Shown piece by piece: positions 36,330 to 45,072 of a DNA stretch of 64,000 bases. The stretch is from Marinobacter sp. Arc7-DN-1 (GTDB lineage: Bacteria; Pseudomonadota; Gammaproteobacteria; Pseudomonadales; Oleiphilaceae). The stretch is from positions 3,596,001 through 3,660,000 of the forward strand of contig NZ_CP031848.1 of the NCBI RefSeq assembly GCF_003441595.1, in the 5' to 3' direction. Made by a program: the position numbers and the translations under genes. Position 1 is the stretch's first letter, and each line of letters opens with the position of its first letter. Below the pieces are notes generated by a model. The model searched no databases and had not been told where the DNA came from. It saw nothing but the letters and a program-made list of their open reading frames with translations.

Positions 36330-38225
36330 ATGCCGTGGGGCGAGTTCAAGGATACGGCGGCGGAACGCCGGCTTTTCCAGCGCCGGACTGTGGTCGTGCT
36401 GGTGCTTGTTGTGCTGGCAATTGGCGGCCTGCTTGCGCGCATGTATCAGCTTCAGGTCGTGGAGCACGACGTTTATACAACCCTGTCTGACAAGAACCGC
36501 GTGCAGGTCCAGTCAGTCCCCCCGCCCAGAGGTCTTGTCTACGACCGCAACAACATCCTGCTGGCCGAGAACCGCCCGGTTTTCAGCGTGACACTTGTGC
36601 CGGAACGTGTTGACGGCATGGATGACACTCTCGGGCAGCTGGGCACTATTCTGGATATTTCCGGGGAAGACCTCGAGCGCTTCCGGCGCCGGCTTCAGGA
36701 ACCCCGGCGGCCGTTCCAGGAAATTCCCCTTCGTTACGACCTCAATGAGCAGGAGATGGCTCGCCTCGCGGTGCATCGCCACGAACTCCCCGGTGTGGAG
36801 GTGAGTGCCGAGCTTGTCCGGTATTACCCGTACAGCGAGCTGACCGCCCATGCGCTTGGCTTTGTCGGCCGAATTAACCGGGATGAACTGCAGCGTATCG
36901 ACCCGGTGAACTACGCGGGCACCAACTACATCGGAAAATCGGGCATCGAACGGTTTTACGAGGAAATCCTCCACGGCCAGGTCGGTTATCAACATGTTGA
37001 GACCAACGCCCGCGGGCGGACCCTGAGGGTTCTTGAGCGTGAAAACCCGGTACCTGGTGAAGACCTTCAGTTGCATCTCGATCTCAGGTTGCAACAACGT
37101 GCCCATGAGCTGCTGGATGGCCGCCGGGGCGCTATTGTAGCGATTGAACCTGACACCGGAGGCATTCTGGCGCTGGCCAGCGTGCCGGGATTCGATGCTA
37201 ACAAATTTGTCACCGGTATCAGTGTCAAGGATTATCGTGAGCTCAGTGAAAGCAACGACAAACCTCTCTTCAACCGCGCTCTGCGTGGGCAGTACCCGCC
37301 GGGCTCAACGATCAAACCCATGCTTGCTGTTGCCGCGCTCGACAGCGGTGCCACCACCCGGGAATACACCATATGGGATCCTGGATACTTCCGTCTGAAT
37401 GCAGGTGGCCGGCTCTGGCGGGACTGGAAGCCGGGTGGCCATGGCTGGGTGGATCTTAAAGACGCAGTGGCAGAGTCCTGTGACGTCTACTTTTACGAAA
37501 TGGCCGTCGAGATGGGCGTGGACACCATGTACAACTACCTGTCCCACTTCGGCTTCGGGGAGGATGCCGCCCTGGATGTTTCCGGTGCACTGAGTGGCCT
37601 GCTTCCCTCGCGGGACTGGAAGCGGGCGGTCAAGAATGAGGCCTGGTACCCGGGGGATTCAGTGAACTTTGGTATCGGTCAGGGTTTCATGCTCGCCACG
37701 CCACTGCAGCTGGCCACTGCAACCGCCCTGATAGCAAATCGGGGCAAGTGGGTGGCGCCGAGGTTGCTCAAGGACATAAAGGGGGATCACCCGGTCGATG
37801 AATATTTGCCTGAGGAAACCCACGAGCCGCTCAAGCTGAAAAATTCGGGTGACTGGGAGTATGTGGTGGAATCGATGGTCGAGGTAATGCATGGCCGGAA
37901 GGGAACCGCCCGGGGCGCAGCCCGCGGCGCTCCCTACAAGATGGCTGGCAAGACCGGAACGGCTCAGGTGTTCAGCCTGGCAGAAGATGAGAAATACGAC
38001 GCGGAAGAGATCCGTGAGCGGCTCAGGGACCATGCACTTTTCGTCGGCTTTGCGCCCGTGGATAACCCGAAGATTGCGGTGGCCGTGATTGTTGAGAATG
38101 GTGGCAGTGGTAGCGGCACGGCGGCACCGGTTGCCCGTGCTCTGTTCGATGCCTGGTTGCTCGACTACGCCGAGCAGCCGGAGGGTGCGCTGGTCAGCGG
38201 TGTTGAAGCGCAGGTGTCGAACTGA
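36330..38225 (+). CDS. mrdA: Penicillin-binding protein 2 (elongation transpeptidase)
   Basis: A 631-residue class B PBP, the transpeptidase of the elongasome. It has one N-terminal membrane anchor (about residues 22-42), then the pedestal domain (VQVQSVPPPRGLVYDRNN). The transpeptidase domain has the active-site PPGSTIKP (SxxK), ESCDVYF (SxN-type) and AGKTGTAQ (KTG). It works with RodA, encoded next with a 1-base overlap (GATGG). Size and motifs are normal. Confidence 0.96.
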   Translation: MPWGEFKDTAAERRLFQRRTVVVLVLVVLAIGGLLARMYQLQVVEHDVYTTLSDKNRVQVQSVPPPRGLVYDRNNILLAENRPVFSVTLVPERVDGMDDTLGQLGTILDISGEDLERFRRRLQEPRRPFQEIPLRYDLNEQEMARLAVHRHELPGVEVSAELVRYYPYSELTAHALGFVGRINRDELQRIDPVNYAGTNYIGKSGIERFYEEILHGQVGYQHVETNARGRTLRVLERENPVPGEDLQLHLDLRLQQRAHELLDGRRGAIVAIEPDTGGILALASVPGFDANKFVTGISVKDYRELSESNDKPLFNRALRGQYPPGSTIKPMLAVAALDSGATTREYTIWDPGYFRLNAGGRLWRDWKPGGHGWVDLKDAVAESCDVYFYEMAVEMGVDTMYNYLSHFGFGEDAALDVSGALSGLLPSRDWKRAVKNEAWYPGDSVNFGIGQGFMLATPLQLATATALIANRGKWVAPRLLKDIKGDHPVDEYLPEETHEPLKLKNSGDWEYVVESMVEVMHGRKGTARGAARGAPYKMAGKTGTAQVFSLAEDEKYDAEEIRERLRDHALFVGFAPVDNPKIAVAVIVENGGSGSGTAAPVARALFDAWLLDYAEQPEGALVSGVEAQVSN

Positions 38226-39367
38226 TGGCTTTCAAGACGTTACTGGATCCAACCGCGACTAATCCCCTGGGCCGGCACCGGAGCATCTGGATGGCGTTGC
38301 ATCTTGATCCGATCCTGCTGTTGTTGTTGCTCTTGCTGGTTTTTGGCGGCCTGTTCGTACTTTACAGCGGTGCAGACAGGAACCTGGAAGTGGTCAAGGC
38401 ACAGGGAATCCGAATGGGTGTGGCATTCGTGGTGATGCTCGTGTTCGCGCAACTGGACCCGTCGGTGTTTCGCCGCTGGGCGCCCTGGCTCTACGGGGCC
38501 GGAGTCATTTCGCTGATTGCGGTCATTCTGGTGGGGGTGGGGGCAAAGGGTGCGCAGCGCTGGCTGGCTCTGCCGGGACTGCCCCGCTTTCAACCTTCCG
38601 AGCTGATGAAACTCGTGGTGCCCATGATGGCTGCCTGGTATCTCTCCAGGCACTTTCTGCCTCCGCGCGGCCGGCATGTGGCAGTGGGGCTTGCGATCGT
38701 TCTGGTGCCCATGGTCATGATCATGAAGCAACCGGATCTGGGGACCTCACTGTTGGTGGGGCTGGCGGGCATTTTCGTTGTGTTTTTTGCGGGCATCAGC
38801 TGGAAACTGATCGCCGCTTTTGTTGCCATGGTGTCTGTGTCTGCGCCACTGATGTGGTTTTTTGGTATGCGGGAATACCAGAAGCAGCGGGTCTTGACGC
38901 TGCTGGATCCCCAAAGCGACCCGCTTGGTGCCGGCTGGAATATCATCCAGTCCAAAACCGCGATTGGTTCCGGAGGGCTTGAAGGCAAGGGCTGGCTGCA
39001 GGGTACCCAGTCCCATCTCGAGTTTTTGCCGGAGAGCCACACTGATTTTATCGTTGCCGTGCTGGCGGAGGAGTTCGGTTTTATCGGGATGCTGGTTCTG
39101 ATGACCATGTATTTCCTGATCATACTCCGGTGCCTGTACATCGCGGCCACGGCCCAGGATTCCTTCGGCCGCCTGCTGGCCGGCGCACTGGCCATGACCT
39201 TCTTTATTTATATCTTTGTGAATGTCGGGATGGTAAGTGGACTTTTGCCCGTGGTGGGTGTGCCATTGCCCCTGATCAGTTATGGTGGAACGTCGAGTGT
39301 TACCCTGATGGCCGCATTCGGAGTGTTGATGTCGATCCATACTCACCGGCGAATGATCGGCGCCTGA
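38225..39367 (+). CDS. mrdB: Rod-shape peptidoglycan glycosyltransferase RodA
   Basis: A 380-residue SEDS-family membrane protein with about ten helices, the glycosyltransferase partner of PBP2. Recognisable stretches are GAQRWLALPGLPRFQPSELM, KQPDLGTSLLV, FLPESHTDFIVAVLAEEFGF and the end LPLISYGGTSSVTLMAAFGV. The start overlaps the mrdA stop by one base. In many relatives mltB follows; here rlpA comes next after 124 bp. Confidence 0.96.
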   Translation: MAFKTLLDPTATNPLGRHRSIWMALHLDPILLLLLLLLVFGGLFVLYSGADRNLEVVKAQGIRMGVAFVVMLVFAQLDPSVFRRWAPWLYGAGVISLIAVILVGVGAKGAQRWLALPGLPRFQPSELMKLVVPMMAAWYLSRHFLPPRGRHVAVGLAIVLVPMVMIMKQPDLGTSLLVGLAGIFVVFFAGISWKLIAAFVAMVSVSAPLMWFFGMREYQKQRVLTLLDPQSDPLGAGWNIIQSKTAIGSGGLEGKGWLQGTQSHLEFLPESHTDFIVAVLAEEFGFIGMLVLMTMYFLIILRCLYIAATAQDSFGRLLAGALAMTFFIYIFVNVGMVSGLLPVVGVPLPLISYGGTSSVTLMAAFGVLMSIHTHRRMIGA

Positions 39368-39491
39368 CCGTAATGCCGTCAACCATGGCGGCCGGGTAAT
39401 GGTGAAGGCCGCGGATAACCCGTTACAATGAGGGTAATGCTGCCGAAACTTTGATGACGGTGGCCCAGGTGATCAAGAGGAAATCCGGACT

Positions 39492-40385
39492 GTGAACTGC
39501 AAACCTTCCCTGTTGTTCGTTCTGGCGGTTGCCGCGGCAGTGATCCTCAGTGGTTGCGCCTCTGCGCCGGAGACGGATCATTCATCCCGCTATACCCTGA
39601 CGAATGACCGGGCACCTTCGGACAATTTTGATACCTCCGGGCTCAACGACGCGGTTCCGGTTTACGAGGCGCCCCGTCGTTCAGGGAATAAGTCTCCCTA
39701 CACGGTCTGGGGCAAGCAGTATCGTGTTCTCGACAGCAACAACGGTTATACAGCCCGGGGCACGGCGAGCTGGTATGGCGAGAAATTTCATGGCCATAAG
39801 ACGTCCAATGGTGAAACCTTTGACATGTATGCCATGTCTGCGGCTCACAAATCATTGCGGATCCCCGGGTACGCCCGGGTAACGAATCTTGATAACGGTC
39901 GCTCGGTGATTGTCCGGGTTAATGATCGCGGGCCTTTCCATGGCGACCGGATTATCGATCTTTCCTACGCCGCTGCCAAAAAACTGGGTTACCAGGCCCG
40001 GGGCACTGCGAGGGTTGAAGTCGCCGCCATCACGGTGAAGCCGGACGGCTCCATGTTTCTTGCCGGCAAGCCCTTTTCGCCGGAGGATGCGGCCGGACCC
40101 GCCGCAAGCCGGGTGAGGGCAAGCGGTGAGATGGCAATGGAGAAGCGTTCGCTGTTCGTGCAGCTGGGCTCCTTCAGTAGCCGTGATCCGGCCGAGAAAT
40201 TGCTCAGCCAGGTAAGGGCAGTACTTGAGAACCCGATGCGGGTCAGAGCTGTCGATACCGCCTCCGGACGGTTTCACCGTGTTCAGGTGGGACCATTCCG
40301 GGATGAAGATTCCGCCAGGAAGACCCAGAGTCTCCTGGAGGCGCGTGGATTTGATCAGTCGATCCTGCTGACGGATTCACACTGA
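39492..40385 (+). CDS. rlpA: Septal-ring lytic transglycosylase-like lipoprotein RlpA
   Basis: A 297-residue lipoprotein. The signal peptide ends in a lipobox (ILSGC, Cys22). The double-psi beta-barrel domain has GTASWYGEKFHGHKTSNGE and VRVNDRGPFHGDRIIDLSY. The C-terminal SPOR domain (about 218-297, starting RSLFVQLGSFSSRDPAEKLL) binds denuded glycan at the septum. In Pseudomonas, RlpA cuts naked glycan strands. The GTG start follows GAGGAAATCC at good distance. The next gene, dacA, is 57 bp on. Confidence 0.95.
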   Translation: MNCKPSLLFVLAVAAAVILSGCASAPETDHSSRYTLTNDRAPSDNFDTSGLNDAVPVYEAPRRSGNKSPYTVWGKQYRVLDSNNGYTARGTASWYGEKFHGHKTSNGETFDMYAMSAAHKSLRIPGYARVTNLDNGRSVIVRVNDRGPFHGDRIIDLSYAAAKKLGYQARGTARVEVAAITVKPDGSMFLAGKPFSPEDAAGPAASRVRASGEMAMEKRSLFVQLGSFSSRDPAEKLLSQVRAVLENPMRVRAVDTASGRFHRVQVGPFRDEDSARKTQSLLEARGFDQSILLTDSH

Positions 40386-40442
40386 ACAAGTCAAAAAAGA
40401 CGCTGAAAAAAGACACACACCTAACGACGAACGAATGGACCC

Positions 40443-41609
40443 ATGGCCTTAAAATCTGCTTTCCGAACACTATCTGTTGTCTTTGTACTGATGCTCGCCC
40501 TGACCAGCAAGGTAATGTCGCAGTCGGTGCTGATCCCGTCGCCACCCCAGATTGCCGGCAGCTCCTATGTTCTGATGGACCCGAAAAGCGGGCGGATCAT
40601 CATGGAAGAGAACAGCCATGAGCGTCTTCCGCCGGCGAGCCTGACCAAGATGATGACGGCCTACATTGTCGAGCGGGAGCTGGACGAGGGGCGAATCTCC
40701 ATGTCCGACATGGTCCCGATCAGCGTCAAGGCCTGGAAAACAGAAGGTTCCCGCACCTTTGTAAAGGAAGGTACCCAGGTTGCGGTCGAGGATCTTCTCA
40801 GAGGGGTCATTATCCAGTCTGGTAATGATGCCTCCGTGGCACTGGCCGAATTCGTCGCCGGCAGTGAAGGTGCCTTTGTTGATATCATGAACCAGCAAGC
40901 GCAGTTGTTGGGCATGAAAGACACCCATTTCGAGAACGCTACGGGTCTGCCGTCTCCGGATCATTTTTCAACCGCCTACGACCTGGCGATCCTGGCCCGG
41001 GCGATCATCAACGATTACCCGGAAAACTACCCGATCTACGCAGAAAAGCATTTCACCTACAACAACATCCGTCAGCCGAATCGGAATAGTCTCCTGTGGC
41101 GGGACAACAGTGTCGATGGCCTGAAGACCGGCCATACCGAAGAGGCCGGTTACTGCCTGGTGGCTTCGGCCAAGCGTAATGACACCCGCTTTATTGCCGT
41201 GGTCATGGGGACAAGCAGCACTGAATCCCGGTCACAGGAAGTTCAGAAGATGCTGAACTACGGCTTCCGTTATTACGAGAGTGAGCGCCTGTTCCGGGCC
41301 GGACAGGAACTGATCGAAGCCAGGGTCTGGGGTGGCCAGGCGGATGAGATCTCGATCGGCATGGCGGACGATGTTTACGTCACCATTCCCCGGGGCTCCA
41401 GGGACAGCCTTGAGTCGACGGTAGACCTTGATTCGGTGATCAAAGCACCCATCAAGGTGGGGGATGAGCTGGGACAGGTCAAGGTGTCGTATAACGGTGA
41501 AGTGTTGGTTGACCAGCCGGTACTGGCTCTGACCGATGTTCCCGAGGGCGGTTTCTTCAAACGCATCTGGGATGCCATAAAGCTCTTTTTCGTTCAGTTA
41601 TTTCAGTAG
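40443..41609 (+). CDS. dacA: D-alanyl-D-alanine carboxypeptidase (PBP5/6 type)
   Basis: A 388-residue exported penicillin-binding protein that trims the terminal D-Ala from peptidoglycan stem peptides. It has an N-terminal signal segment (about residues 1-28), the catalytic SLTKMM (SxxK), QSGNDAS (SxN) and DGLKTGHTEEAGY (KTG). The C-terminal PBP5 domain ends with an amphipathic helix (RIWDAIKLFFVQLFQ) that anchors it to the inner membrane. It is in the usual order before ybeD and lipB. Confidence 0.96.
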   Translation: MALKSAFRTLSVVFVLMLALTSKVMSQSVLIPSPPQIAGSSYVLMDPKSGRIIMEENSHERLPPASLTKMMTAYIVERELDEGRISMSDMVPISVKAWKTEGSRTFVKEGTQVAVEDLLRGVIIQSGNDASVALAEFVAGSEGAFVDIMNQQAQLLGMKDTHFENATGLPSPDHFSTAYDLAILARAIINDYPENYPIYAEKHFTYNNIRQPNRNSLLWRDNSVDGLKTGHTEEAGYCLVASAKRNDTRFIAVVMGTSSTESRSQEVQKMLNYGFRYYESERLFRAGQELIEARVWGGQADEISIGMADDVYVTIPRGSRDSLESTVDLDSVIKAPIKVGDELGQVKVSYNGEVLVDQPVLALTDVPEGGFFKRIWDAIKLFFVQLFQ

Positions 41610-41639
41610 GGTGACTTTGGTCACCGGGAGTAAAGCGGC

Positions 41640-41909
41640 ATGAGTCAGCCGAAAGCACCAAAAATTGAGTTTCCATGCGACTACGTGATCAAGGTGATTG
41701 GTAATTCTGCACCGGATTTCACTGAGTTCGTGGTCGAGGTCGTGGAACAGCATGCGCCGGGGATCTGCGAAACCGATATATCGGTGAATGAGAGCAGCAA
41801 GGGCCGCTTTTCATCGGTGCAGCTGAAAATCGTGGCCACCGGTGAGGCTCAGTTGAAAGCCCTGTTTGAAGAGCTCAAGGCCAGTGGCCGTGTGCACATG
41901 GTGCTCTGA
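41640..41909 (+). CDS. ybeD: DUF493 (YbeD) protein
   Basis: An 89-residue cytosolic protein of the YbeD family, which has an ACT-like alpha/beta fold and unknown function. The typical opening [16 protein letters not shown] and the closing [22 protein letters not shown] are both present. It lies 5 bp upstream of lipB, where it almost always sits; a regulatory link to lipoylation has been suggested for the family but is not shown here. Confidence 0.93.
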   Translation: MSQPKAPKIEFPCDYVIKVIGNSAPDFTEFVVEVVEQHAPGICETDISVNESSKGRFSSVQLKIVATGEAQLKALFEELKASGRVHMVL

Positions 41910-41914
41910 CCCAG

Positions 41915-42553
41915 ATGGCTGAACTGATCGTCCGGTCCCTGGGAGAACAACCCTACCTGGAAACCTGGGAGGCCATGAAAACCTTCACCGCCAACCGGGA
42001 TGACACCGTGGCCGATGAGCTCTGGTGTCTTGAACATCCCCGGGTCTATACCCAGGGCCAGGCGGGCAAGGCCGAGCATATTCTGGCGCCCGGTGATATC
42101 CCGGTGATCCAGGTAGATCGCGGCGGCCAGGTGACCTATCACGGCCCGGGCCAGCTGGTGATTTACCTGATGATCGATCTGTCCCGGAAAAAACTGGGTA
42201 TCCGCGGCCTGGTGGACGAGATTGAACAGGCCATCGTCCGCACCCTTGCCGGACTGGGTGTGGAATCCGCACCGCGGCCTGATGCCCCGGGTGTCTACGT
42301 GGGCGATTCGAAAATCGCGTCGCTCGGCCTGCGCGTGCGCCGGGGCTGCTCGTTCCACGGGCTTGCCCTCAATGTGGACATGGACATGGAACCCTTCCGA
42401 CGCATCAATCCCTGCGGTTACGCTGGCATGGTCATGTGCCAGGTACGCGATTTCGTTCCGGGTGTGACGGTTGCGGATGTCCAGAAACGCCTGGTGGAGC
42501 AGTTGGTCGGGGGCTTGGCCATGTGGCCAGTTAAACCCGGGCAACTCGGTTAG
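41915..42553 (+). CDS. lipB: Octanoyl-[ACP]:protein octanoyltransferase
   Basis: A 212-residue enzyme that moves octanoate from ACP onto lipoyl domains. Motifs: [18 protein letters not shown], the catalytic Lys in [14 protein letters not shown], and the catalytic Cys in [14 protein letters not shown]. Length is normal. lipA, the usual partner that inserts sulfur, does not follow; the next gene is an ABC1-family protein. lipA must be elsewhere. Confidence 0.95.
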   Translation: MAELIVRSLGEQPYLETWEAMKTFTANRDDTVADELWCLEHPRVYTQGQAGKAEHILAPGDIPVIQVDRGGQVTYHGPGQLVIYLMIDLSRKKLGIRGLVDEIEQAIVRTLAGLGVESAPRPDAPGVYVGDSKIASLGLRVRRGCSFHGLALNVDMDMEPFRRINPCGYAGMVMCQVRDFVPGVTVADVQKRLVEQLVGGLAMWPVKPGQLG

Positions 42554-42630
42554 GCCGGCTCACCGGACTAGCCGTATAATGGCGTGAGCCGCCAAACCTG
42601 GTGAAATTCTCTGATCCGAACAGGTCATCC

Positions 42631-44076
42631 ATGTCATCCAGACGCTCAGGAAATTCGGTCTCCCGCATCAAGACAGGCAGCTTTGAACGCCGGTTGAGCA
42701 TGACGCGTGCCGGTTTGTTCGCTGGTACGCGCATGGCCTCGCACATGGCCACCAACTGGTTCAGCAGCAGGGAGAACCGGGAAAAGCGCCACCGGGCGAT
42801 GCTTTCCAGTCAGGCGCGATTTCTGGTGGATGAGCTTGGTAAGCTCAAGGGCAGTGTGGTGAAAATTGGCCAGGTGATGGCGCTGTATGGTGAACATTTT
42901 CTGCCCGAGGAAGTGACCGAAGCGCTGCACACCCTTGAGGACCAGACCACCTCACTGGAATGGCCGGCGATTGAACGGGTGCTGAAGGCTGAATTGGACC
43001 CAGAGCGGCTTGCCGGGCTGGACGTGGACCCTGAGCCCATCGGCGCCGCCTCGCTGGGCCAGGTTCATCGCGCCCGGCGCCGCAGCGACGGACTCGAGCT
43101 GGTTCTGAAGGTGCAATACCCCGGCGTGGCCGAGGCCGTAGACAGTGACCTGAATGCCGTTGCCCAGCTGCTCCGGGTCGCCAGACTGGTCAGTTTCGGC
43201 CCGGAGTTTAACGATTGGCTGGAAGAAGTCCGGGAGATGATGCACCGTGAGGTGGACTACCGTCTGGAAGCGAAGACGACGGAAAAGTTCCGCCAGATGC
43301 TTGCCGGAGATCCCCGGTTTATCGTGCCGAGGGTTTTGCCGGAATTCTCAACCGCCCATATCATCGCCTCGACCTTTGAGCACGGCCACTCGGTCAGTTC
43401 CCAGGCCGTCAGAGACTTGCCTCTGGCACGCCGCAGTGCGTTGGGGGAAGCGGCACTGGAGCTGTTTTTCCGGGAGCTGTTTGACTGGGGTGAAATCCAG
43501 ACCGACCCCAACTTTGGCAATTACCGGATCCGGATCGCCGGCGAAGAGGGCGAAGATCCCGGGTATGACCGCATCGTCCTTCTCGATTTCGGGGCTGTGC
43601 AGGTGTACTCGGACGAGTTTCTCAAGCCGGTGATCCAGATGATCAGGGCCTCTTACGAAAACGATCTGAAAGCGGTGATCGACGGTGGCGTGAAGCTGCG
43701 GTTCATGAGCCCGGAATGGCCGCAGGAAGTGCTGCAGAAGTTTGGTACGGTGTGTATGTCGGTACTCGAACCCCTGTCCAGCGACAAGGATTCCTGGCCG
43801 GATTATGCCGTCAACCGTCACGGGCAGTACCGCTGGAAGCAGAGTGATCTGCCTTCCAGGGTGGCTCGCCAGGCGGCCCGTTCCGCCATCAGCCGGTATT
43901 TCCGGGTGCCTCCCAAGGAATTCGTATTCCTGAACCGAAAGCTGATCGGGGTCTACACGTTTATCGCCGTTCTGAACTCCGAGTTCAATGGCGAACCATT
44001 GCTGCGCAAATACCTCTATGGTGAGGGTGACGATGCCCCGGATGCTTCCGCCACCAGCCAGAGCACGAAGGCGTAG
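42631..44076 (+). CDS. ABC1/UbiB-family atypical kinase-like protein
   Basis: A 481-residue protein of the AarF/ABC1 family (protein-kinase-like fold with ATPase activity, often tied to quinone or isoprenoid-lipid handling). The family KxGQ signature appears as SVVKIGQVMALYGEHFLPEE, followed by PIGAASLGQVHRA (the alanine-rich nucleotide loop) and DPNFGNYRI plus VLLDFGAVQVY near the metal-binding site. No C-terminal transmembrane helices like those of UbiB are evident, so it belongs to the non-UbiB subgroup. The ATG at 42631 is chosen; a GTG at 42601 is possible. It overlaps the convergent next gene by 61 bp. Confidence 0.88.
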   Translation: MSSRRSGNSVSRIKTGSFERRLSMTRAGLFAGTRMASHMATNWFSSRENREKRHRAMLSSQARFLVDELGKLKGSVVKIGQVMALYGEHFLPEEVTEALHTLEDQTTSLEWPAIERVLKAELDPERLAGLDVDPEPIGAASLGQVHRARRRSDGLELVLKVQYPGVAEAVDSDLNAVAQLLRVARLVSFGPEFNDWLEEVREMMHREVDYRLEAKTTEKFRQMLAGDPRFIVPRVLPEFSTAHIIASTFEHGHSVSSQAVRDLPLARRSALGEAALELFFRELFDWGEIQTDPNFGNYRIRIAGEEGEDPGYDRIVLLDFGAVQVYSDEFLKPVIQMIRASYENDLKAVIDGGVKLRFMSPEWPQEVLQKFGTVCMSVLEPLSSDKDSWPDYAVNRHGQYRWKQSDLPSRVARQAARSAISRYFRVPPKEFVFLNRKLIGVYTFIAVLNSEFNGEPLLRKYLYGEGDDAPDASATSQSTKA

Positions 44077-44459
44077 CGGGTGCCCTTGCCGATAGCCACC
44101 AGAATAACGAAGTTCAGCCAGGGCACGCGCATAATGCCACCCACCAGGGTCAGCGCGTCGCCCCCCAGGGGCAGCCAGCCCATCAGCAGTGACCACTGGC
44201 CATAACGATTGAAACGGTTCCGCGCCTTGTGCAGCTGCAGTTCGCTGACCGGAAACCAGCGTTTGTGCTTGAAGCGGTCCACTTGCCGGCCGATAACTCC
44301 GTTAACGACCGAGCCAAGCGTATTGCCCAGCGTTGCCCAGAACCAGAGCCACCACCAGGAGTAGTCCTGGCTAATCATGGTGCCAAGCAGAATTTCCGAG
44401 TACGCGGGCAGCAGCGTGGCGGCGGCGAATGCAGTCAGAAATAGCGTCAGGTAGGCCAC
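44016..44459 (-). CDS. YqaA-type small DedA-like membrane protein
   Basis: A 147-residue inner-membrane protein with about four helices, of the YqaA branch of the DedA/SNARE-associated superfamily. Motifs include LLPAYSEILLGTMI, WATLGNTLGSVVNGVIGR and GWLPLGGDALTLVGGIMRVP. The last 20 codons overlap the end of the ABC1 gene on the other strand. The substrate is unknown; the superfamily is linked to lipid flipping and membrane integrity. Confidence 0.88.
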   Translation of the reverse strand: MAYLTLFLTAFAAATLLPAYSEILLGTMISQDYSWWWLWFWATLGNTLGSVVNGVIGRQVDRFKHKRWFPVSELQLHKARNRFNRYGQWSLLMGWLPLGGDALTLVGGIMRVPWLNFVILVAIGKGTRYAFVLWLVAEASGASSPSP

Positions 44460-44728
44460 CGGACCCTCCTTGATCTGTGATGAACGGAATCTCCAGCACC
44501 CCGCAGGTCCGATTTTACCATGAAACAGTTATCGCTCCTCTTCAAGCTCTAAGCGCTCGTCAAGCTCTAAGCGCCTGTTGTGCCACTGCTCCTGACTATG
44601 GGCCAGCATTGTGGCGACTATGACGGCGATTCAAAGCATCAATTTCCAATTCCGGCTTGCCGTGTCATCATTCAGCCATTGTCTTACCCATCTCAAAATT
44701 TATCGTTACAGACGTTTGGGAGGTCTTT

Positions 44729-44983
44729 ATGGAGCAGGTCACGATTTACGGCCGTTCAAGTTGTGGATTCTGTGTTCGGGCAAAGGACTTGTGTGAGGCC
44801 AGGAACATCCCGTATGTCTGGGTCGATATGATCGAAAAAGGCATGAGCAAACAGGACATCGCCGACAGCATTGGTCGGCCGGTATACACCGTGCCGCAGA
44901 TCCAGGTGGGCAATCGGTATGTGGGTGGGTTCGATCAGTTCTATGCCTATGTGCGGGACCACGAAGCGGAACTGGTCCGTTAA
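44729..44983 (+). CDS. Glutaredoxin
   Basis: An 84-residue thiol-disulfide oxidoreductase of the GrxA/GrxC class. The active site CGFC sits at RSSCGFCVRAK, the cis-Pro loop is YTVPQIQVGN and the glutathione-binding YVGGFDQF follows. CGFC is less common than CPYC but occurs in proteobacterial glutaredoxins. ATG 44729 follows GGGAGG by 5 bp; longer upstream frames have no ribosome site. A terminator follows directly. Confidence 0.93.
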   Translation: MEQVTIYGRSSCGFCVRAKDLCEARNIPYVWVDMIEKGMSKQDIADSIGRPVYTVPQIQVGNRYVGGFDQFYAYVRDHEAELVR

Positions 44984-45006
44984 CCGCAGATACTGCCCCG
45001 CAGAAT

Positions 45007-45043
45007 AAAAAGGCCTGGCAGAGGATTTCTGCCAGGCCTTTTT
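45007..45043. terminator. Bidirectional rho-independent terminator
   Basis: The stem aaaaaggcctggcag (45007-45021) pairs perfectly with ctgccaggccttttt (45029-45043) around a 7-nt loop. It serves the glutaredoxin gene (plus) and the phosphofructokinase gene (minus). Confidence 0.93.
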
Positions 45044-45072
45044 GGTGCTTACGATGAAGTCCGACAGGCTGT

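Noticed and set aside
44542..44574. Two tandem copies of tcaagctctaagcgc with an 18-bp period before the glutaredoxin gene.
   Set aside because: Only two units; no array, no spacers of CRISPR type, no known regulatory match.
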